The notes beneath the pieces are model-generated. The model searched no databases, was not told where the DNA came from, and saw nothing but the letters and a program-made list of their open reading frames with translations. Shown here piece after piece: positions 23,763 through 35,908 of a stretch of 64,000 bases of DNA (positions within the stretch are counted from its first letter, which is position 1; every line of letters begins with the position of its first letter). Source of the stretch: Lolium rigidum. Its lineage: Eukaryota; Streptophyta; Magnoliopsida; Poales; Poaceae. The stretch covers positions 351,273,696-351,337,695 of the forward strand of contig NC_061513.1 of NCBI RefSeq assembly GCF_022539505.1, written 5' to 3'. Both the position numbers and the translations under genes were made by a program.

Positions 23763-24936
23763 TGTTGACTGCCAAAACCCACCGGCGGGCAGCGGCCTTG
23801 TCAACACCGTAGAGCCGGGAAGAGCCTAGAGCTGCGGCTGGCCGAGACCCCTCCGAGCGACGGCCCGCAATGCTCTTCTGGTCACACGCGGCGATGCGAA
23901 GTGCAAGGGCGTGCCACCTGACCTATACCTGGTCAGGAAGGTGATGGGGATGCCTCGCTTAGTTTCTTGCAGGGCATACATGTAAACATTAAATACGAGC
24001 CTCGATCGGCTCTCAGGTTATCTCGTGAATCGGCTCAAAGAGCCGATCCACCCATGATTCGTACGGGGTGCACGAATACTTGGTGGTCCTGCTTGATCAA
24101 GATAGAGCTAATGAGATCTACGACGATTTAGGGTTTTCACCGCATAATCGGATCATCCTACTCCAGGTTGGGCCTCGCGGCCACGCACGGTGCTCGTAAG
24201 CCGATCCTAAACAAGGCCTAAAAACCAACATGGAGTTGATCCTCGGAACATCCTGTTTAGGACTTGCGAACGCCACCCTACGTGCCACCGGATCCTCCCC
24301 CCTTTGTAAGGCCTAACTATTGCAGATATTAAACTAATCCTTGTAGAACAAGGAGCAATCGTAACGGATCAGATCTACTAAATAATGATCAAGCGGGTGC
24401 CGCCCCCACACCTGAGATAGGTGTGAGGGCGGCTAGATATGCAAGGGTTGCACTACGTAAGCATGCTTAAACGAAGAACAATGCTAACCCTAACACATCT
24501 ATGATAACTACGTTGCTCGCCATCAAAAGCGCTTCAAGTACGAGCAACGCATGAACAACGTGGGCTTGTGCTTGCCTAGATCGCAAGATGCGATCTAGGC
24601 AGCATGTCGCTTACCCGATAGAAACCCTCGAGACGAAGGAGTTGGCGATGCGCCGAGATTGGTTTGTTTTGGGTTGAACGTGAGTTGTTGTTTATTCCAT
24701 AAACCCTAGGTACATATTTATAGTCCAGGGGACTTTCTAATGTGGGCGTGCACCAAACCGTGCACGAGTAAGATTCTACTTTCTAAACTAAGATGCGATC
24801 TAATATTTTACAGATACAAGGGCAATTAAACCCAACTTGGTACAACGGGCCGATTCACGTAATCCTCCATGTATATTTCTTCAAGCCCATCTTGATCGCG
24901 GCCCACCTCCTGATTAGCCAAAATCTGGTGATAACA
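23763..24936 (-). repeat. 5' LTR of the 18424-24936 element
   Basis: 1174 bp, the pair of 18424-19599. On the minus strand it ends CAGTCAACA at 23763 and is followed within 20 bp by the primer-site-like TGGCACGCCCGGTGGG. The flanking CAAGT at 24937-24941 matches the other side. Confidence 0.92.
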
Positions 24937-25183
24937 CAAGTGTATCTCTTTAATATAGCATGATATAATCACAAGGGTTGCAGTGTGGTTAGGGAACCAC
25001 CTCCAAGCTCCTCTCTAATGAACCATCACGAAACGTGTGGACAATGTCCAACAAAGGGTCAAAGGCTACAAACCGAAAGACTCGCAAATCTTTTCGCAGA
25101 ACTGTCATGTACGCACATACACACACATACACGCAGTCAAATGTATGTTGTAATGCATGTATGTGTGTGTTGTATCAAATATA

Positions 25184-25438
25184 CTACCTCCATCACAAGG
25201 CTTAAGTCTTATAATTTTTTTAAAGTCAAACAAAGTAAAATTAAACCAAACCTTTAGAATAATCTATCAACAAATATGATATTTTGTAGATACCAGATGA
25301 AAATATAGTTCATTATATGTCTAGCGATATTGATTTTGTATTTTGCATGTTAATGATTTTTGATAAAAATTTGGTCAAATTAGACATGGTTTTACTTTAT
25401 AAAAAATAAATAAGCCTTAAGCCTTTGGATTGTGGTAG
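25184..25438. mobile_element. Stowaway-type MITE (Tc1/Mariner), 255 bp
   Basis: The left end CTACCTCCATCACAAGGCTTAAG and the inverse of the right end, CTACCACAATCCAAAGGCTTAAG, are terminal inverted repeats. TA dinucleotides flank both sides (25182-25183, 25439-25440). It has an AT-rich interior and no ORF. The TA target and CTCC-like end are standard for grass Stowaway elements. Confidence 0.85.
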
Positions 25439-25734
25439 TAATGAAATTATGTACTGTGTTGAAAAGGTTCCTAATTAAGACACAACACATGGAAGAGTCA
25501 AAATTTTCAAAAGAGAGGTCAAAGAATGAAGAAGGGGTGGAATTACTGAATGAATACGAGCCGTGGCTAATACCCGAGGCATAAAAGACACATTTTCTAT
25601 GGGATCCTGAAACCACCAGCCACCTCGATCTAATTCATGGTGAACCCCACCAACTTCCTGGCGAGATGCCTATGGTTAAAAACAACCGAGGTCTGACACT
25701 TGGATTTACTCCTCTGGCTCGACAAGTAATCATC

Positions 25735-25903
25735 TCTCTTCAGACATGATTTATTCCTTGGAGGTATATTTTGGATGGATGTGTAATTCTTCATGAAGTT
25801 TTGCATGAGTTGAAAACCTCTCACTCTTGAAGAAATTTGGTTGTAGTTGGACTTTGAAAAGCTTATGACAGAGTTCAGTGGCCTTTCTTGGCATAGGTAA
25901 TGC
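25735..25903 (+). pseudogene. LINE reverse transcriptase fragment
   Basis: Translation shows FIPWRYILDGCVILHEVLHELK and, after a break, DFEKAYDRVQWPFL, the RT block around the first catalytic Asp. It matches the segment of the LINE at 14130-14280 but is a different, diverged copy. It contains a stop and a gap and nothing else of the element is nearby. Confidence 0.75.
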
Positions 25904-25909
25904 ATAGGA

Positions 25910-26609
25910 CAAATTTCTTGCTACCGGTGACCCCAGTCCACAACCGGTATGTGTGCTACCGTCTTGTATTTGGTGGTCGCTGGTGGAGATGCTCTAACGG
26001 ACCGAGAAACGTAGGTGAATAAAAAAAATTGGGAAAAATTGTTGGTCAATCCAAGGTGGCCTCCGCTATGAATACCACATCCACATGTTAACTTTATTCT
26101 CCTCTGCCAGAAAACTCCAAGTATGAAGACTAATCTATGACATATATGAGGAAATATTTCATAGGTTTATCAGGGATAGGCGGAAGATGTAAAGGGAAGG
26201 AGCAAATTGAGTCCAGCCACAAGGCGTTGTTGATCGAATTCAGCGGCCAAAAATAGGTAATCAAGTACATCGGCAAGGAACTCACCAGATCCTAATCGAA
26301 TCCGTCAACCGGATGAATCACTCAAAATCGTTTGCCCTCACCTGGGATGAGATCAGGTTAGGTGGCGTCGTGGCGGCGGTCCTAGGTTTACATGGGGTGG
26401 GGGAATAGATAACTTTCAATTGTGAGAAAGACAAACATGTGTGACTGGGTATATGACAACTCAGTGGTAATTATTATTTTCTTATTAATTATAGTAACAT
26501 GTAAAATCTCAATTTTAGAACGATGCAGGCATCATCTCGAGGAACATCTTAACACATGGGTCGATTACAGATATAGGGATGAAAATATATAAAAGAGTAT
26601 AATGACCTG
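25910..26609. other. Unassigned, possibly CACTA interior
   Basis: No ORF or homology recognised. CCGGT/ACCGG-containing repeats near 25923-25960 and a GC-rich patch near 26355-26400 could be subterminal DNA of the CACTA element ending at 26639. No left CACTA end was found. Confidence 0.3.
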
Positions 26610-26639
26610 CCGTCTCTACATGACTTTTTTCTTGTAGTG
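26610..26639. mobile_element. CACTA transposon terminus (right end)
   Basis: The reverse complement of the last bases reads CACTACAAGAAAAAAGTCAT, the standard CACTA terminal sequence. The matching left end was not found within the window, so the element is either truncated or too diverged to pair by eye. DNA from 26640 to 27128 shows nothing recognisable. Confidence 0.6.
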
Positions 26640-27133
26640 TGCTCTCCTCTGTCTATGGGAAAGCTTATGACAACAAGAAGGATCACCAGATTTTTTTAAC
26701 AATAATCTAGAGAAAATGCAAATTGATATCGTTGTGGAGAATGAATAAATAGATATTCCATATATTCTTGAGATATATTTTTTATTTCCCACTATTCAAT
26801 ATTGAAATTGTTGCTTCAAGTGGAATATATGTTTACAATTGTATTGAGTATGTGTGCAACATGTCATCCCACGTACTCCAAACCATAGTAAACCATAGTA
26901 TTGATCCCACACATCTTGTGGACACCATGTGGTCTACATGATGCAACAAGAGGTATGAAAATATTTATTAGTTGCAGAAATATTATAGCGTTTGTATAGA
27001 CTATAGACTTGTGATGAATTCCAAATACTATGGAAGTAGAGAGAAACATGCCAATAAATATGGTGATTGGCCCTTTGGTAGAAAATATAGGAGTGAGACT
27101 GAAGACAACATCACATGGAGGACACTTGGGGGG

Positions 27134-28437
27134 TGATACGTTGCAAACGTATCTATAATTTTTGATGCTCCATGCTTGTTTTACACCAATTCCTCTATGT
27201 TTTATGTGCACTTTGCACCATTTTATGATATTTATTGGACTAACCTATTAACAAGTGGTACATTGCCAGTTTCTGTTTATTATATCTATTTATTGCAGAA
27301 AATGTCCAAAACTAAAAGTGCTCGAAAAATTCTGGAAAAATCACAGAAATTCTAATATACCAGAAGACTCCGGGAGCCAGAAGGGGAGACGGAGATGTGC
27401 CACGGGGCAGCCATACTAGGCCCAGGCGCGGGCCCAGGCGCGGGCCCAGGCTTGGCCGTGCCTGGGGGTGGTATGGGCATCCCGTGCACCCCCTGGCGTC
27501 GCCTCTTCGCCTATAAGACCCCTCTGACCTAAAAACTCCGCAAGATATCACCCTCCGTCCACGAAAAGTTCCGTAGCCGCCGTCATCGCCGAAACCAAGT
27601 TTCGGGGGACAAAAGTCTCTGTTCCGGCACCCTGCCGGGACGGGGAAGTGCCCCCGGAGCCATCGTCATCGACTCCACCGCCTCCACTTTGACTCCATGA
27701 TGGTTTGTGAGTAGTTCCCGCAAGGACTATGGGTTCTTGGCTGTAGCTAGATGGTACTCTCTCCCATGTGCTTCAATACAATGATCTCATGAGCTGCCTT
27801 ACATGATTGAGATCCATATGATGTAATCGGTGTTGTGTTTGTAGGGATCTGATGGATTGATCATTATGTTCAGCATATCTTATAAGTTTGTGAAGTATTT
27901 GTTGCTGCAATATTGTTATGTTTAATGCTTATCACTAGTGCACGAGTGGCATGATCTTAGATCTAGGCTCTATAATTGTTGCTTAGATTGTATCTACAAA
28001 TTGTATGCACATGTCTTTGTCCGGAACCCGAGGCCCCAAAGTGATCTCGAATTGGGATAACCGGAGGGGATGGCTTTGATATGAGGATCACATGTTTTCA
28101 CCAAGTGTTAATGCTTTGCTCCGGTGCTCTATTAAAAGGAGTACCTTAATTACCAGTAGTTTCCCTTCAGGCCCCGCTGCAAACGGGCTGGTAGGACAAA
28201 AGATGTTATGCAAGTTTCTCATTGCGAGCACGTATGACTATATATGGAAAGCATGCCTACGATATTAATAGACTGGATATTTTGTCTTGATGCTAAATTC
28301 AATTCTATCAATTGCTCTGCTGTAATTTGTTCACACAACACTTGTTATTTAGAGAGTTACCACTAGTGCAGATAGCCGGGAACCCCGGTCCTTTATTTCA
28401 TCATCATTGCTTTTCAATCAACTGCGCACTAGGATAT
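27134..28437 (+). repeat. Solo LTR, left part (interrupted)
   Basis: It starts TGATACGTTGCAAACGTATC, preceded by GGGGG (27129-27133). It is interrupted at 28437 by a complete element and resumes at 35341. Together the two parts make about 1550 bp of a single LTR with no internal region. It belongs to the same broad LTR type as the elements nested inside it, but is clearly diverged. Confidence 0.85.
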
Positions 28438-30037
28438 TGATACGTCCCAAACGTATCTATAATTTCTTAGGTTCCATGCTACTTTTATGATGATACTCAC
28501 ATGTTTTATACACATTATATGTCATTATTATGCATTTTCCGGCACTAACCTATTGACGAGATGCCGAAGAGCCGATTGCTGTTTTCTGCTGTTTTTGGTT
28601 TCAGAAATCTTAGTAAGGAAATATTCTCGGAATTGGACGAAATCAACGCCCAGGGTCCTATTTTTCACGAAGCTTCCAGAAGTCCAAAGAGGAAACGAAG
28701 TGGGGCCACGAGGTGGCCACACAACAGGGCGGCGCGGCCCAAGCCCTGGCCGCGCCAGCCTACTGTGTGGGCCCCCTGTGACGCCCCTTGACCTGCCCTC
28801 CCGCCTACTTAAAGCCTTCGTCGCGAAACCCCCCAGTACCGAGAGCCACGATACGGAAAACCTTCCAGAGACGCCGCCGCCGCCAATCCCATCTCGGGGG
28901 ATTCAGGAGATCGCCTCCGGCACCCTGCCGGAAAGGGGAATCATCTCCCGGAGGTCTCTTCATCGCCATGATCGCCTCCGGATCGATGTGTGAGTAGTCC
29001 ACCCCTGGACTATGGGTCCATAGCAGTAGCTAGATGGTTGTCTTATCCTCATTGTGCTATCATGTTAGATCTTGTGAGCTGCCTATCATGATCAAGATCA
29101 TCTATTTGTAATTCTACATGTTGTGTTTGTTGGGATCCGATGAATATTGAATACTATGTCAAGTTGATTATCAATCTATCATATATGTTATTTATGTTCT
29201 TGCATGCTCTCCGTTGCTAGTAGAGGCTCTGGCCAAGTTGATACTTGTGACTCCAAGAGGGGGTATTTATGCTCGATAGTGGGTTCATGCCTCCATTAAA
29301 TCCGGGACAGTGACAGAAAGTTCTAAGGTTGTGGATGTGCTGTTGCCACTAGGGATAAAACATCGATGCTTTGTCTAAGGATATTTGTGTTGATTACATT
29401 ACGCACCATACTTAATGCAATTGTCTGTTGTTTACAACTTAATACTCGAAGGGGTTCGGATGATAACCTCGAAAGTGGACTTTTTAGGCATAGATGCATG
29501 CTGGATAGCGGTCTATGTACTTTGTCGTAATGCCCTGATTAAATCTCATAGTACTCATCATGATATATGTATGTGCATTGTTATGCCTTCTTTATTTGTC
29601 AATTGCCCCACTGTAATTTGTTCACGCAACATCTTCTATCTTATGGGAGAGACACCGCTAGTGATCTGTGGACCCCGGTCCTATTCTTTACATCTGAAAT
29701 ACAATCTACTGCAATTGTTCTTTACTGTTCTTCGCAAACAACCATCATCATCCACACTATACATCTAATCCTTTGTTTACAAGCAAGCCGGTGAGATTGA
29801 CAACCTCACCGTTACGTTGGGGCAAAGTTCTGTGATTGTGTTGTGCGGGTTCCACGTTGGCGCCGGAATCCCCGGTGTTGCGCCGCACTACACTCCACCG
29901 TCATCAACCTTCAACGTGCTTCTTGACTCCTACTCGGTTCGATAAACCTTGGTTTCTTACCGAGGGAAACTTGCTCGCCGTACGCATCACACCTTCCACT
30001 TGGGGTTCCCAACGGGCGTGTGCTTTACGCGTCATCA
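28438..30037 (+). repeat. 5' LTR of the 28438-35335 element
   Basis: It begins TGATACGTCCCAAACGTATC and ends GCTTTACGCGTCATCA. Related in sequence along its whole length to the three LTRs at 37843, 42915 and 47985, but from a distinct subfamily. Confidence 0.92.
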
Positions 30038-30048
30038 AGCTAAATTTC

Positions 30049-30066
30049 TGGCGCCGTTGCCGGGGA
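30049..30066 (+). promoter_or_regulatory. Primer binding site, tRNA-Asp type
   Basis: TGGCGCCGTTGCCGGGGA, 11 bp after the LTR, is complementary to the 3' end of plant tRNA-Asp (GTC) over 18 bases. It would prime minus-strand DNA synthesis. The same site follows the LTR at 44518; the copy after the LTR at 39440 is disrupted by two extra bases. Confidence 0.85.
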
Positions 30067-30269
30067 GATCAAGACACGCTGCAAGGGGAGTCTTCCACTT
30101 CCAATCTCTTTACTTTTGGTTTTGTCTTGCTTTACTTTATTTACTGCTTTGTTTGCTGCATTATATCAAAACACAAAAAAAATAGTTGCTAGTTTTACTT
30201 TATTTACTGTCTTGTTCTCTATATCAAAAACACAAAAAAATTAGTTACTTGCATTTTACTTTTGTTATC

Positions 30270-31141
30270 ATGTCTAGCTCTGCACATGTTACTTCTTCAC
30301 CTGAGGAATTAGTCTTCACTTTTAAACAAGGGGATGAGGAGAGTTTTAAAGATGCTTGGTCCAGAATTTTTATTCTTATCGTAAAGCTGAACCTCAAATG
30401 ACTCTAAGTTTGCTCCTTAGTAATTTTTATTTTGGGCTTATGATTCGCTATAGATATGCCTTGGATGCTGTAGTGGGAGGAGATTTCCTTCATTGCGACG
30501 GTGATCAAGCTTTTAATGCCATAAAAAAATTGGTTGCATCACATAGTTCAGCTAATAACTTTGATTCAGCTCTTATTAGCATCTATAATAGATTAAACAT
30601 TCTTGAGACAAGTGCATCTTGCTTGGAAAAAAATTATAGGTATGTTCGTAACCGTCTTGATCAAGTTTTGGTGAACTCTGAACCTTCAATATGGGACCCT
30701 ACTATTAAAGTTGTTATAGGTGGTGAAACTTTTCATGCCAATTGTGATATTATGTCTGAATTTTGCCTTATACCTAAGAGTATTTATGAATCTTTGACAC
30801 TTTGGGGACTTGTTGAAGGGGGAGAAGGAATAACTCTTATTGATAACTCTGTTATAATTCCTAAGGGAATAGCCGAGGGTGTGCATACAACCATTCTTGG
30901 AAGAACAATATCCACTGATTATCTTGTTATTGAATGTGTAGGAACAGGACAAATCACACTCGGAAGATCCCTGCTGAAACTATTGGGAGCAGTCATAGAT
31001 GTGGGAAAAGGCACCCTAAAATTCACCTCTACACTAGGAGGTAGACATGTATTCCCTAAATCAAAGGGTAAGAAAAAGAATAATAAAGGTAGGCGTAATG
31101 CTCGAGGTAATGTTGATGCTTCATCTCTCGACAATACTTGA
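30270..31141 (+). pseudogene. gag fused to degenerate aspartic protease-like domain
   Basis: ATG 30270 opens MSSSAHVTSSPEELVFTFKQGDEESFKDAWSR; a one-base loss in a T-run near 30365 breaks the frame. The second frame runs to 31141 with a retrotransposon gag stretch (LLSNFYFGLMIRYRYALDAVVGGDF) and a coiled-coil-like linker. A retropepsin-like fold follows: VVIGGETFHANCDIMSEFCLIPKSIY, then LIDNSVIIPKGIAEGV and ITLGRSLLKLLGAVIDVGKGTLKF. In related elements the active site reads CDLGAS; here it is CDIMSE, so the D-x-G motif is lost and proteolysis is unlikely. The end is a basic KGKKKNNKGRRNARG tail. Confidence 0.7.
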
Positions 31142-31154
31142 TACACACTTTCTG

Positions 31155-31203
31155 CGCCTAGCTGAAAGGCGTTAAAGAAAAGCGCTTATGGGAGACAACC
31201 CAT
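31155..31203 (+). ncRNA. Conserved double hairpin just after the ORF
   Basis: Stem 1 is CGCCT/AGGCG (31155-31159 with 31167-31171). Stem 2 is ATGGG/CCCAT (31188-31192 with 31199-31203). The same roughly 50-nt block follows the unrelated ORF in the concatemer at about 40340-40388 and 45412-45460. I recall similar blocks at this place in other Triticeae Gypsy elements. It is probably a structural element of the genomic RNA; the role is inferred only. Confidence 0.45.
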
Positions 31204-33737
31204 TATTTTACTTCTGCACTTTTTTTTATATTTGAGTATTGGAAGTTGTTACTACTGTAGCAACCTCTCCTTATCTTTATTTTATTGCATTGTTGTGCCA
31301 AGTAAAGTCTTTGATAGTGAAGCCAATACTAGATTTGGATTGCTGCGAAGGAACAAATTTCTTGCTATCACGAATTTGAGCAGTAGTATCTGTAGAAAAA
31401 TTAAAAAAATCTGCCAATTTACGTGCGTGATCCACAGATATGTACGCAACTTTCATCCAATTTGGGCATTTTCATCTGAGCAATTCTGGTGCCACTTTAA
31501 ATTTCGTATTTACGGACTGTTCGGTTTTGACAGATTCTGCCTTTTATTTCGCATTGCCTGTTTTGCTATGTTGGATGGATTTCTTTGTTCCCCTAACTTT
31601 CAGTAGCTTTGTGCAATGTCCAGAAGTGTTACGAATGATTATGTCACCTCTGAATATATGAATTATGCACTGACCCTCTAATGAGTTTGTTTCGAGTTTG
31701 GTGTGGAGGAAGTTTTCAAGGGTCAAGAGAGGAGGATGATACAATATGATCAAGAAGAGTGAAAAGTCAAAGCTTGGGGATGCCCCCGTGGTTCATCCCT
31801 GCATATTTTAAGAAGACTCAAGCGTTTAAGCTTGGGGATGCCCAAGGCATCCCTTCTTCATCGACAACTTATCAGGTTCCTCTAGTGAAACTATATTTTT
31901 ATTCCGTCACATCTTATGTGCTTTACTTGGAGCGTCTGTTTTTTTTATTTTTGTTTTTGTTTGAATAAATTGGATACTAGCATTCTTTGTTTGGGAGAGA
32001 GACACGCTCCGCTGTTTCGTATGAACACATATATTCTTAGCTTTATCTTTAATGTTCATTGCGAAAGTTGGACTATTTCATTCATTGTTATATGGTTGGA
32101 AACGGAAAATGCCACATGTGGTAAATGGTATAATATCTTGAATAATGTGATACTTGGCAATTGTTGTGCTTATATAGATCTTGTTTAAGCTCTTGCATCA
32201 TGTACCTTGTACCCATTAATGAGTAACTACATAGAGCGTGTTAAAATTTGGTTTGCATGATTGATCTCTAGAGTCTAGATATTTTCTGGTTGAGGTATTT
32301 GAACAACAAGGAGACAACGTAAAGTCTTATAATAGTTACAATATGTTCATATGTGAGCTTTGCTGCACCTTTTATACTTGAGTTTGCTTCAAACAACCTT
32401 GCTAGCCTAGCCTTGTATTGAGAGGAATTCTTCTCGTGCATCCAAATCCTTGAGCCAATAACTATGCCATTTGTGTCCACCATACCTACCTACCACATGG
32501 TATTTCTCCGCCATTCCAAAGTACATTACTTGAGTTCTACCTTTAAAATTCTATTCTTTGCCTTTGCAATATATAGCTCATGGGACAAATAGCCTTAAAA
32601 ACTACCGTGGTGAAGAATATGTACTTATGTGTCTTATTTCTTAATAAGTTGCTTGTTGAGCGGTAACCATGTTTCTGGGGACGCCATCAACTCTTTTACC
32701 TTTGTTGAATATCATGTGAGTTGCTATGCATGTTCGTCTTGTCTGAAGTAAGGGCGGTTCTCACAATCAAATGGTTTGAGTATGCATATTGTTAGAGAAG
32801 AACATTGGGCCGCTAACTAAAGCCATGATTCATGGTGGAAGTTTCAGTGTGGACAATTAATCCTCAATATCTTATGAGAATATTAACTGTTGTTGAATGC
32901 TAATGCATTAAAGAGGAGTCCATTATCTGTTGTCTATGTTGTCCCGGTATGGATGTCTAAGTTGAGAATAACCAAAAGCGAGAAATCCAATGCGAGCTTT
33001 CTCCTTAGACCTTTGTACAGGCGACATAGAGGTACCCCTTTGTGACACTTGGTTGAAACATATGCTATGCAATGATAATCAGTGTTAATCCAAGCTAATT
33101 AGGACAAGGTGCGAGCACTATTAGTATACTATGCATGAGGCTTGCAACTTATAGGATATCTTGTACATAACACATATGCTTTATTACTACCGTTGACAAA
33201 ATTGTTTCTTGTTTTCAAAATGAAAAGCTCTAGCACAAATATAGTAATCAATGCTCCCTCTGCGAAGGGCCTATCTTTTACTTTATTGTTGAGTCAGTTT
33301 GCCTATTCTTTCTATCCCAGAAGCAAACACTTGTGTCAACTGTGTGCATTGATTCTTACATGTTTACTTATTGCACTTGTTATATTGCTTTGTGTTGACA
33401 ATTATCCATGAGATATATATGTTGAAGTTGAAAGCAACCGCTGAAACTTATATCTTCCTTTGTGTTGCTTCAATGCCTTTACTTTGAATTTATTGCTTTA
33501 TGAGTAACTCTTATGCAAGTCTTATTGATGCTTGTCTTGAAAGTATTATTCATGAAAAGTCTTTGCTACATGATTCATTTGTTTACTCATTATCTTCATC
33601 ATTGCTTCGAATCGCTGCATTCATCTCATATGCTTTACAATAGTATGATCAAGATTATGATAGCATGTCACTTCAGAAATTATCTTTGTTATCGTTTACC
33701 TACTCGAGGGCGAGTAGGAACTAAACTTGGGGATGCT
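31204..33737 (+). other. Non-coding 3' internal region of the element
   Basis: About 2.5 kb without a recognised ORF, alignable by eye to 40389-42914 and 45461-47984. The purine tract AGCTTGGGGATGCC occurs twice inside (about 31773 and 31829), in addition to the ACTTGGGGATGCT at the LTR border. Confidence 0.7.
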
Positions 33738-35335
33738 TGATACGTCCCAAACGTATCTATAATTTCTTATGTTCCATGCTACTTTTATGATGATACTCAC
33801 ATGGTTTATACACATTATATGTCATTATTATGCATTTTCCGGCACTAACCTATTGACGAGATGCCGAAGAGCCAGTTGCTGTTTTCCGCTGTTTTTGGTT
33901 TCAGAAATCCTAGTAAGGAAATATTCTCGGAATTGGACGAAATCAACGCCCAGGGTCCTATTTTTGCACGAAGCTTCCAGAAGTCCGAAGAGGTAACGAA
34001 GTGGGGCCACGAGGTGGCCACACAACAGGGCGGCGCGGTCCAAGCCCTGGCCGCGCCGGCCTACTGTGTGGGCCCCACGTGACGCCCCTTGACCTGCCCT
34101 TCCGCCTACTTAAAGCCTTCGTTGCGAAACCCCCAGTACCGAGAGCCACGATACGGAAAACCTTCCAGAGACGCCGCCGCCGCCAATCCCATCTCGGGGG
34201 ATTCAGGAGATCGCCTCCGGCACCCTGCGCGGAGAGGGGAATCATCTCCCGGAGGTCTCTTCATCGCCATGATCGCCTCCGGATCGATGTGTGAGTAGTC
34301 CACCCCTGGACTATGGGTCCATAGCAGTAGCTAGATGGTTGTCTTCCCCTCATTGTGCTATCATGTTAGATCTTGTGAGCTGCTTATCATGATCAAGATC
34401 ATCTATTTGTAATTCTACATGTTGTGTTTGTTGGGATCCGATGAATATTGAATACTATGTCAAGTTGATTATCAATCTATCATATATGTTATTTATGTTC
34501 TTGCATGCTCTCCGTTGCTAGTAGAGGCTCGGCCAAGTTGATACTTGTGACTCCAAGAGGGGGTATTTATGCTCGATAGTGGGTTCATGCCTCCATTAAA
34601 TCTGGGACAAGGATGTAAAGTTCTAAGGTTGTGGATGTGTCTGTTGCCACTAGGGATAAAACATCGATGCTTTGTCTAAGGATATTTGTGTTGATTACAT
34701 TACGCACCATACTTAATGCAATTGTCTCGTTGTTTACAACTTAATACCGGAGGGGGTTCGGATCATAACCCGAAAGTGGACTTTTTAGGCATAGATGCAT
34801 GCCGGATAGCGGTCTATGTACTTTGTCGTAATGCCCTGATTAAATCTCATAGTACTCATCATGATATATGTATGTGCATTGTTATGCCTTCTTTATTTGT
34901 CAATTGCCCAACCGTAATTTGTTCACCCAACATCCGCTATCTTATGGGAGAGACACCGCTAGTGATCTGTGGACCCCGGTCCTATTCTTTACATCTGAAA
35001 TACAATCTACTGCAATTGTTCTTTACTGTTCTTCGCAAACAACCATCATCATCCATACTATACATCTAATCCTTTGTTTACAGCAAGCCGGTGAGATTGA
35101 CAACCTCACTGTTACGTTGGGGCAAAGTTCTGTGATTGTGTTGTGCAGGTTCCACGTTGGCGCCGGAATCCCTGGTGTTGCGCCGCACTACACTCCACCG
35201 TCATCAACCTTCAACGTGCTTCTTGACTCCTACTGGTTCGATAAACCTTGGTTTCTTACTGAGGGAAACTTGCTGCTGTACGCATCACACCTTCCACTTG
35301 GGGTTCCCAACGGGCGTGTGCTTTACGCGTCATCA
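33738..35335 (+). repeat. 3' LTR of the 28438-35335 element
   Basis: 1598 bp, pair of 28438-30037, followed by the GATAT duplication. Frames open across it (for example 34868-35530) are artefacts of LTR composition. Confidence 0.92.
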
Positions 35336-35340
35336 GATAT

Positions 35341-35586
35341 TTTTCAGTGCCATCGCCTCTGTGTTACTATTATTGCTGTGTTACTATTGCTCTCATATTA
35401 CCGCCGCATCATATTACCACTACTTTCACATCACACTGTTGCTAGTGCTTTTCCAGGTGCAGCTGAAATGACAACTCCGCTGTCAAGGCTTATAAGTATT
35501 CTTTGGCTCCCCTTGTGTCGAATCAACTAATTTGGGTTTTACTTCTCTCGAAGAGTGTTGCGATACCCTATACTTGTGGGTCATCA
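35341..35586 (+). repeat. Solo LTR, right part
   Basis: It continues the LTR that stops at 28437 and ends TGGGTCATCA at 35586, followed by GGGGG (35587-35591), the same five bases as at 27129-27133. This proves insertion as an LTR element, later reduced to a solo LTR. Confidence 0.85.
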
Positions 35587-35591
35587 GGGGG

Positions 35592-35908
35592 CAGAGGAAG
35601 CACTAATGCACATAGGACATAGGTAACTAACAATAGATAATGTAGCAGGAAAGAAAGTTACTGACAATAGAGGCAGAAGAAAGGGTAAGAAATCAATAGG
35701 GTCTTCAGTTATTGGAATTGCACATGTTCCTGATGTAGTAGCTATTGGCAGAGGAAGAAACTAAAGGAAAGTCTCATATAACATATGTCATGGCAGTGCT
35801 CACTTCATGATTTTTTTTGTGATGAACAACATAAATAGATATTTGCATCCTAGATCTAAATGCTGAAATAATTGTAGATCTCAACGCATAGGAATTTCCT
35901 CTCAGTTA
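35592..35908. other. Unassigned spacer
   Basis: Between the solo LTR and the Copia 5' LTR. A short frame (about 35660-35765: TDNRGRRKGKKSIGSSVIG) ends in a stop and might be the tail of a decayed gene, but I do not recognise it. Confidence 0.3.

Larger units (their letters stand above)
18424..24936 (-). mobile_element. Complete non-autonomous Gypsy-type retrotransposon, TSD CAAGT
   Basis: LTRs at 18424-19599 and 23763-24936 are nearly identical. A 5-bp duplication CAAGT flanks the whole (18419-18423 and 24937-24941). Orientation is minus: the LTR reads TGTTATCACC...CAGTCAACA. A G-rich polypurine tract (CCAGGGGGGCATG) lies inside the left LTR, and TCTGGCACGCCCGGTGGGAC lies just inside the right LTR at the primer-site position. 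The internal region has gag-protease remnants and an antisense ORF but no RT, RNase H or integrase, so it could move only with help from a related element. Confidence 0.92.
28438..35335 (+). mobile_element. Complete Athila/Sabrina-like Gypsy element without pol, TSD GATAT
   Basis: LTRs 28438-30037 and 33738-35335 (1600 and 1598 bp) flank an internal region with a tRNA-Asp primer site, a leader, one gag/protease-like ORF, and about 2.6 kb of non-coding DNA ending in a polypurine tract (ACTTGGGGATGCT). GATAT is duplicated at 28433-28437 and 35336-35340. No RT, RNase H or integrase is present, so it is non-autonomous. It sits inside the solo LTR. Confidence 0.92.

Noticed and set aside
30049..30066. 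tRNA-Asp gene
   Set aside because: Only the 18-base complement of the tRNA 3' end is present, at the primer-site position after the LTR; there is no tRNA body.
34868..35530. 220-codon frame as a protein gene
   Set aside because: It crosses the LTR end and target duplication of the 28438 element; frames at the same place in the other LTRs differ.
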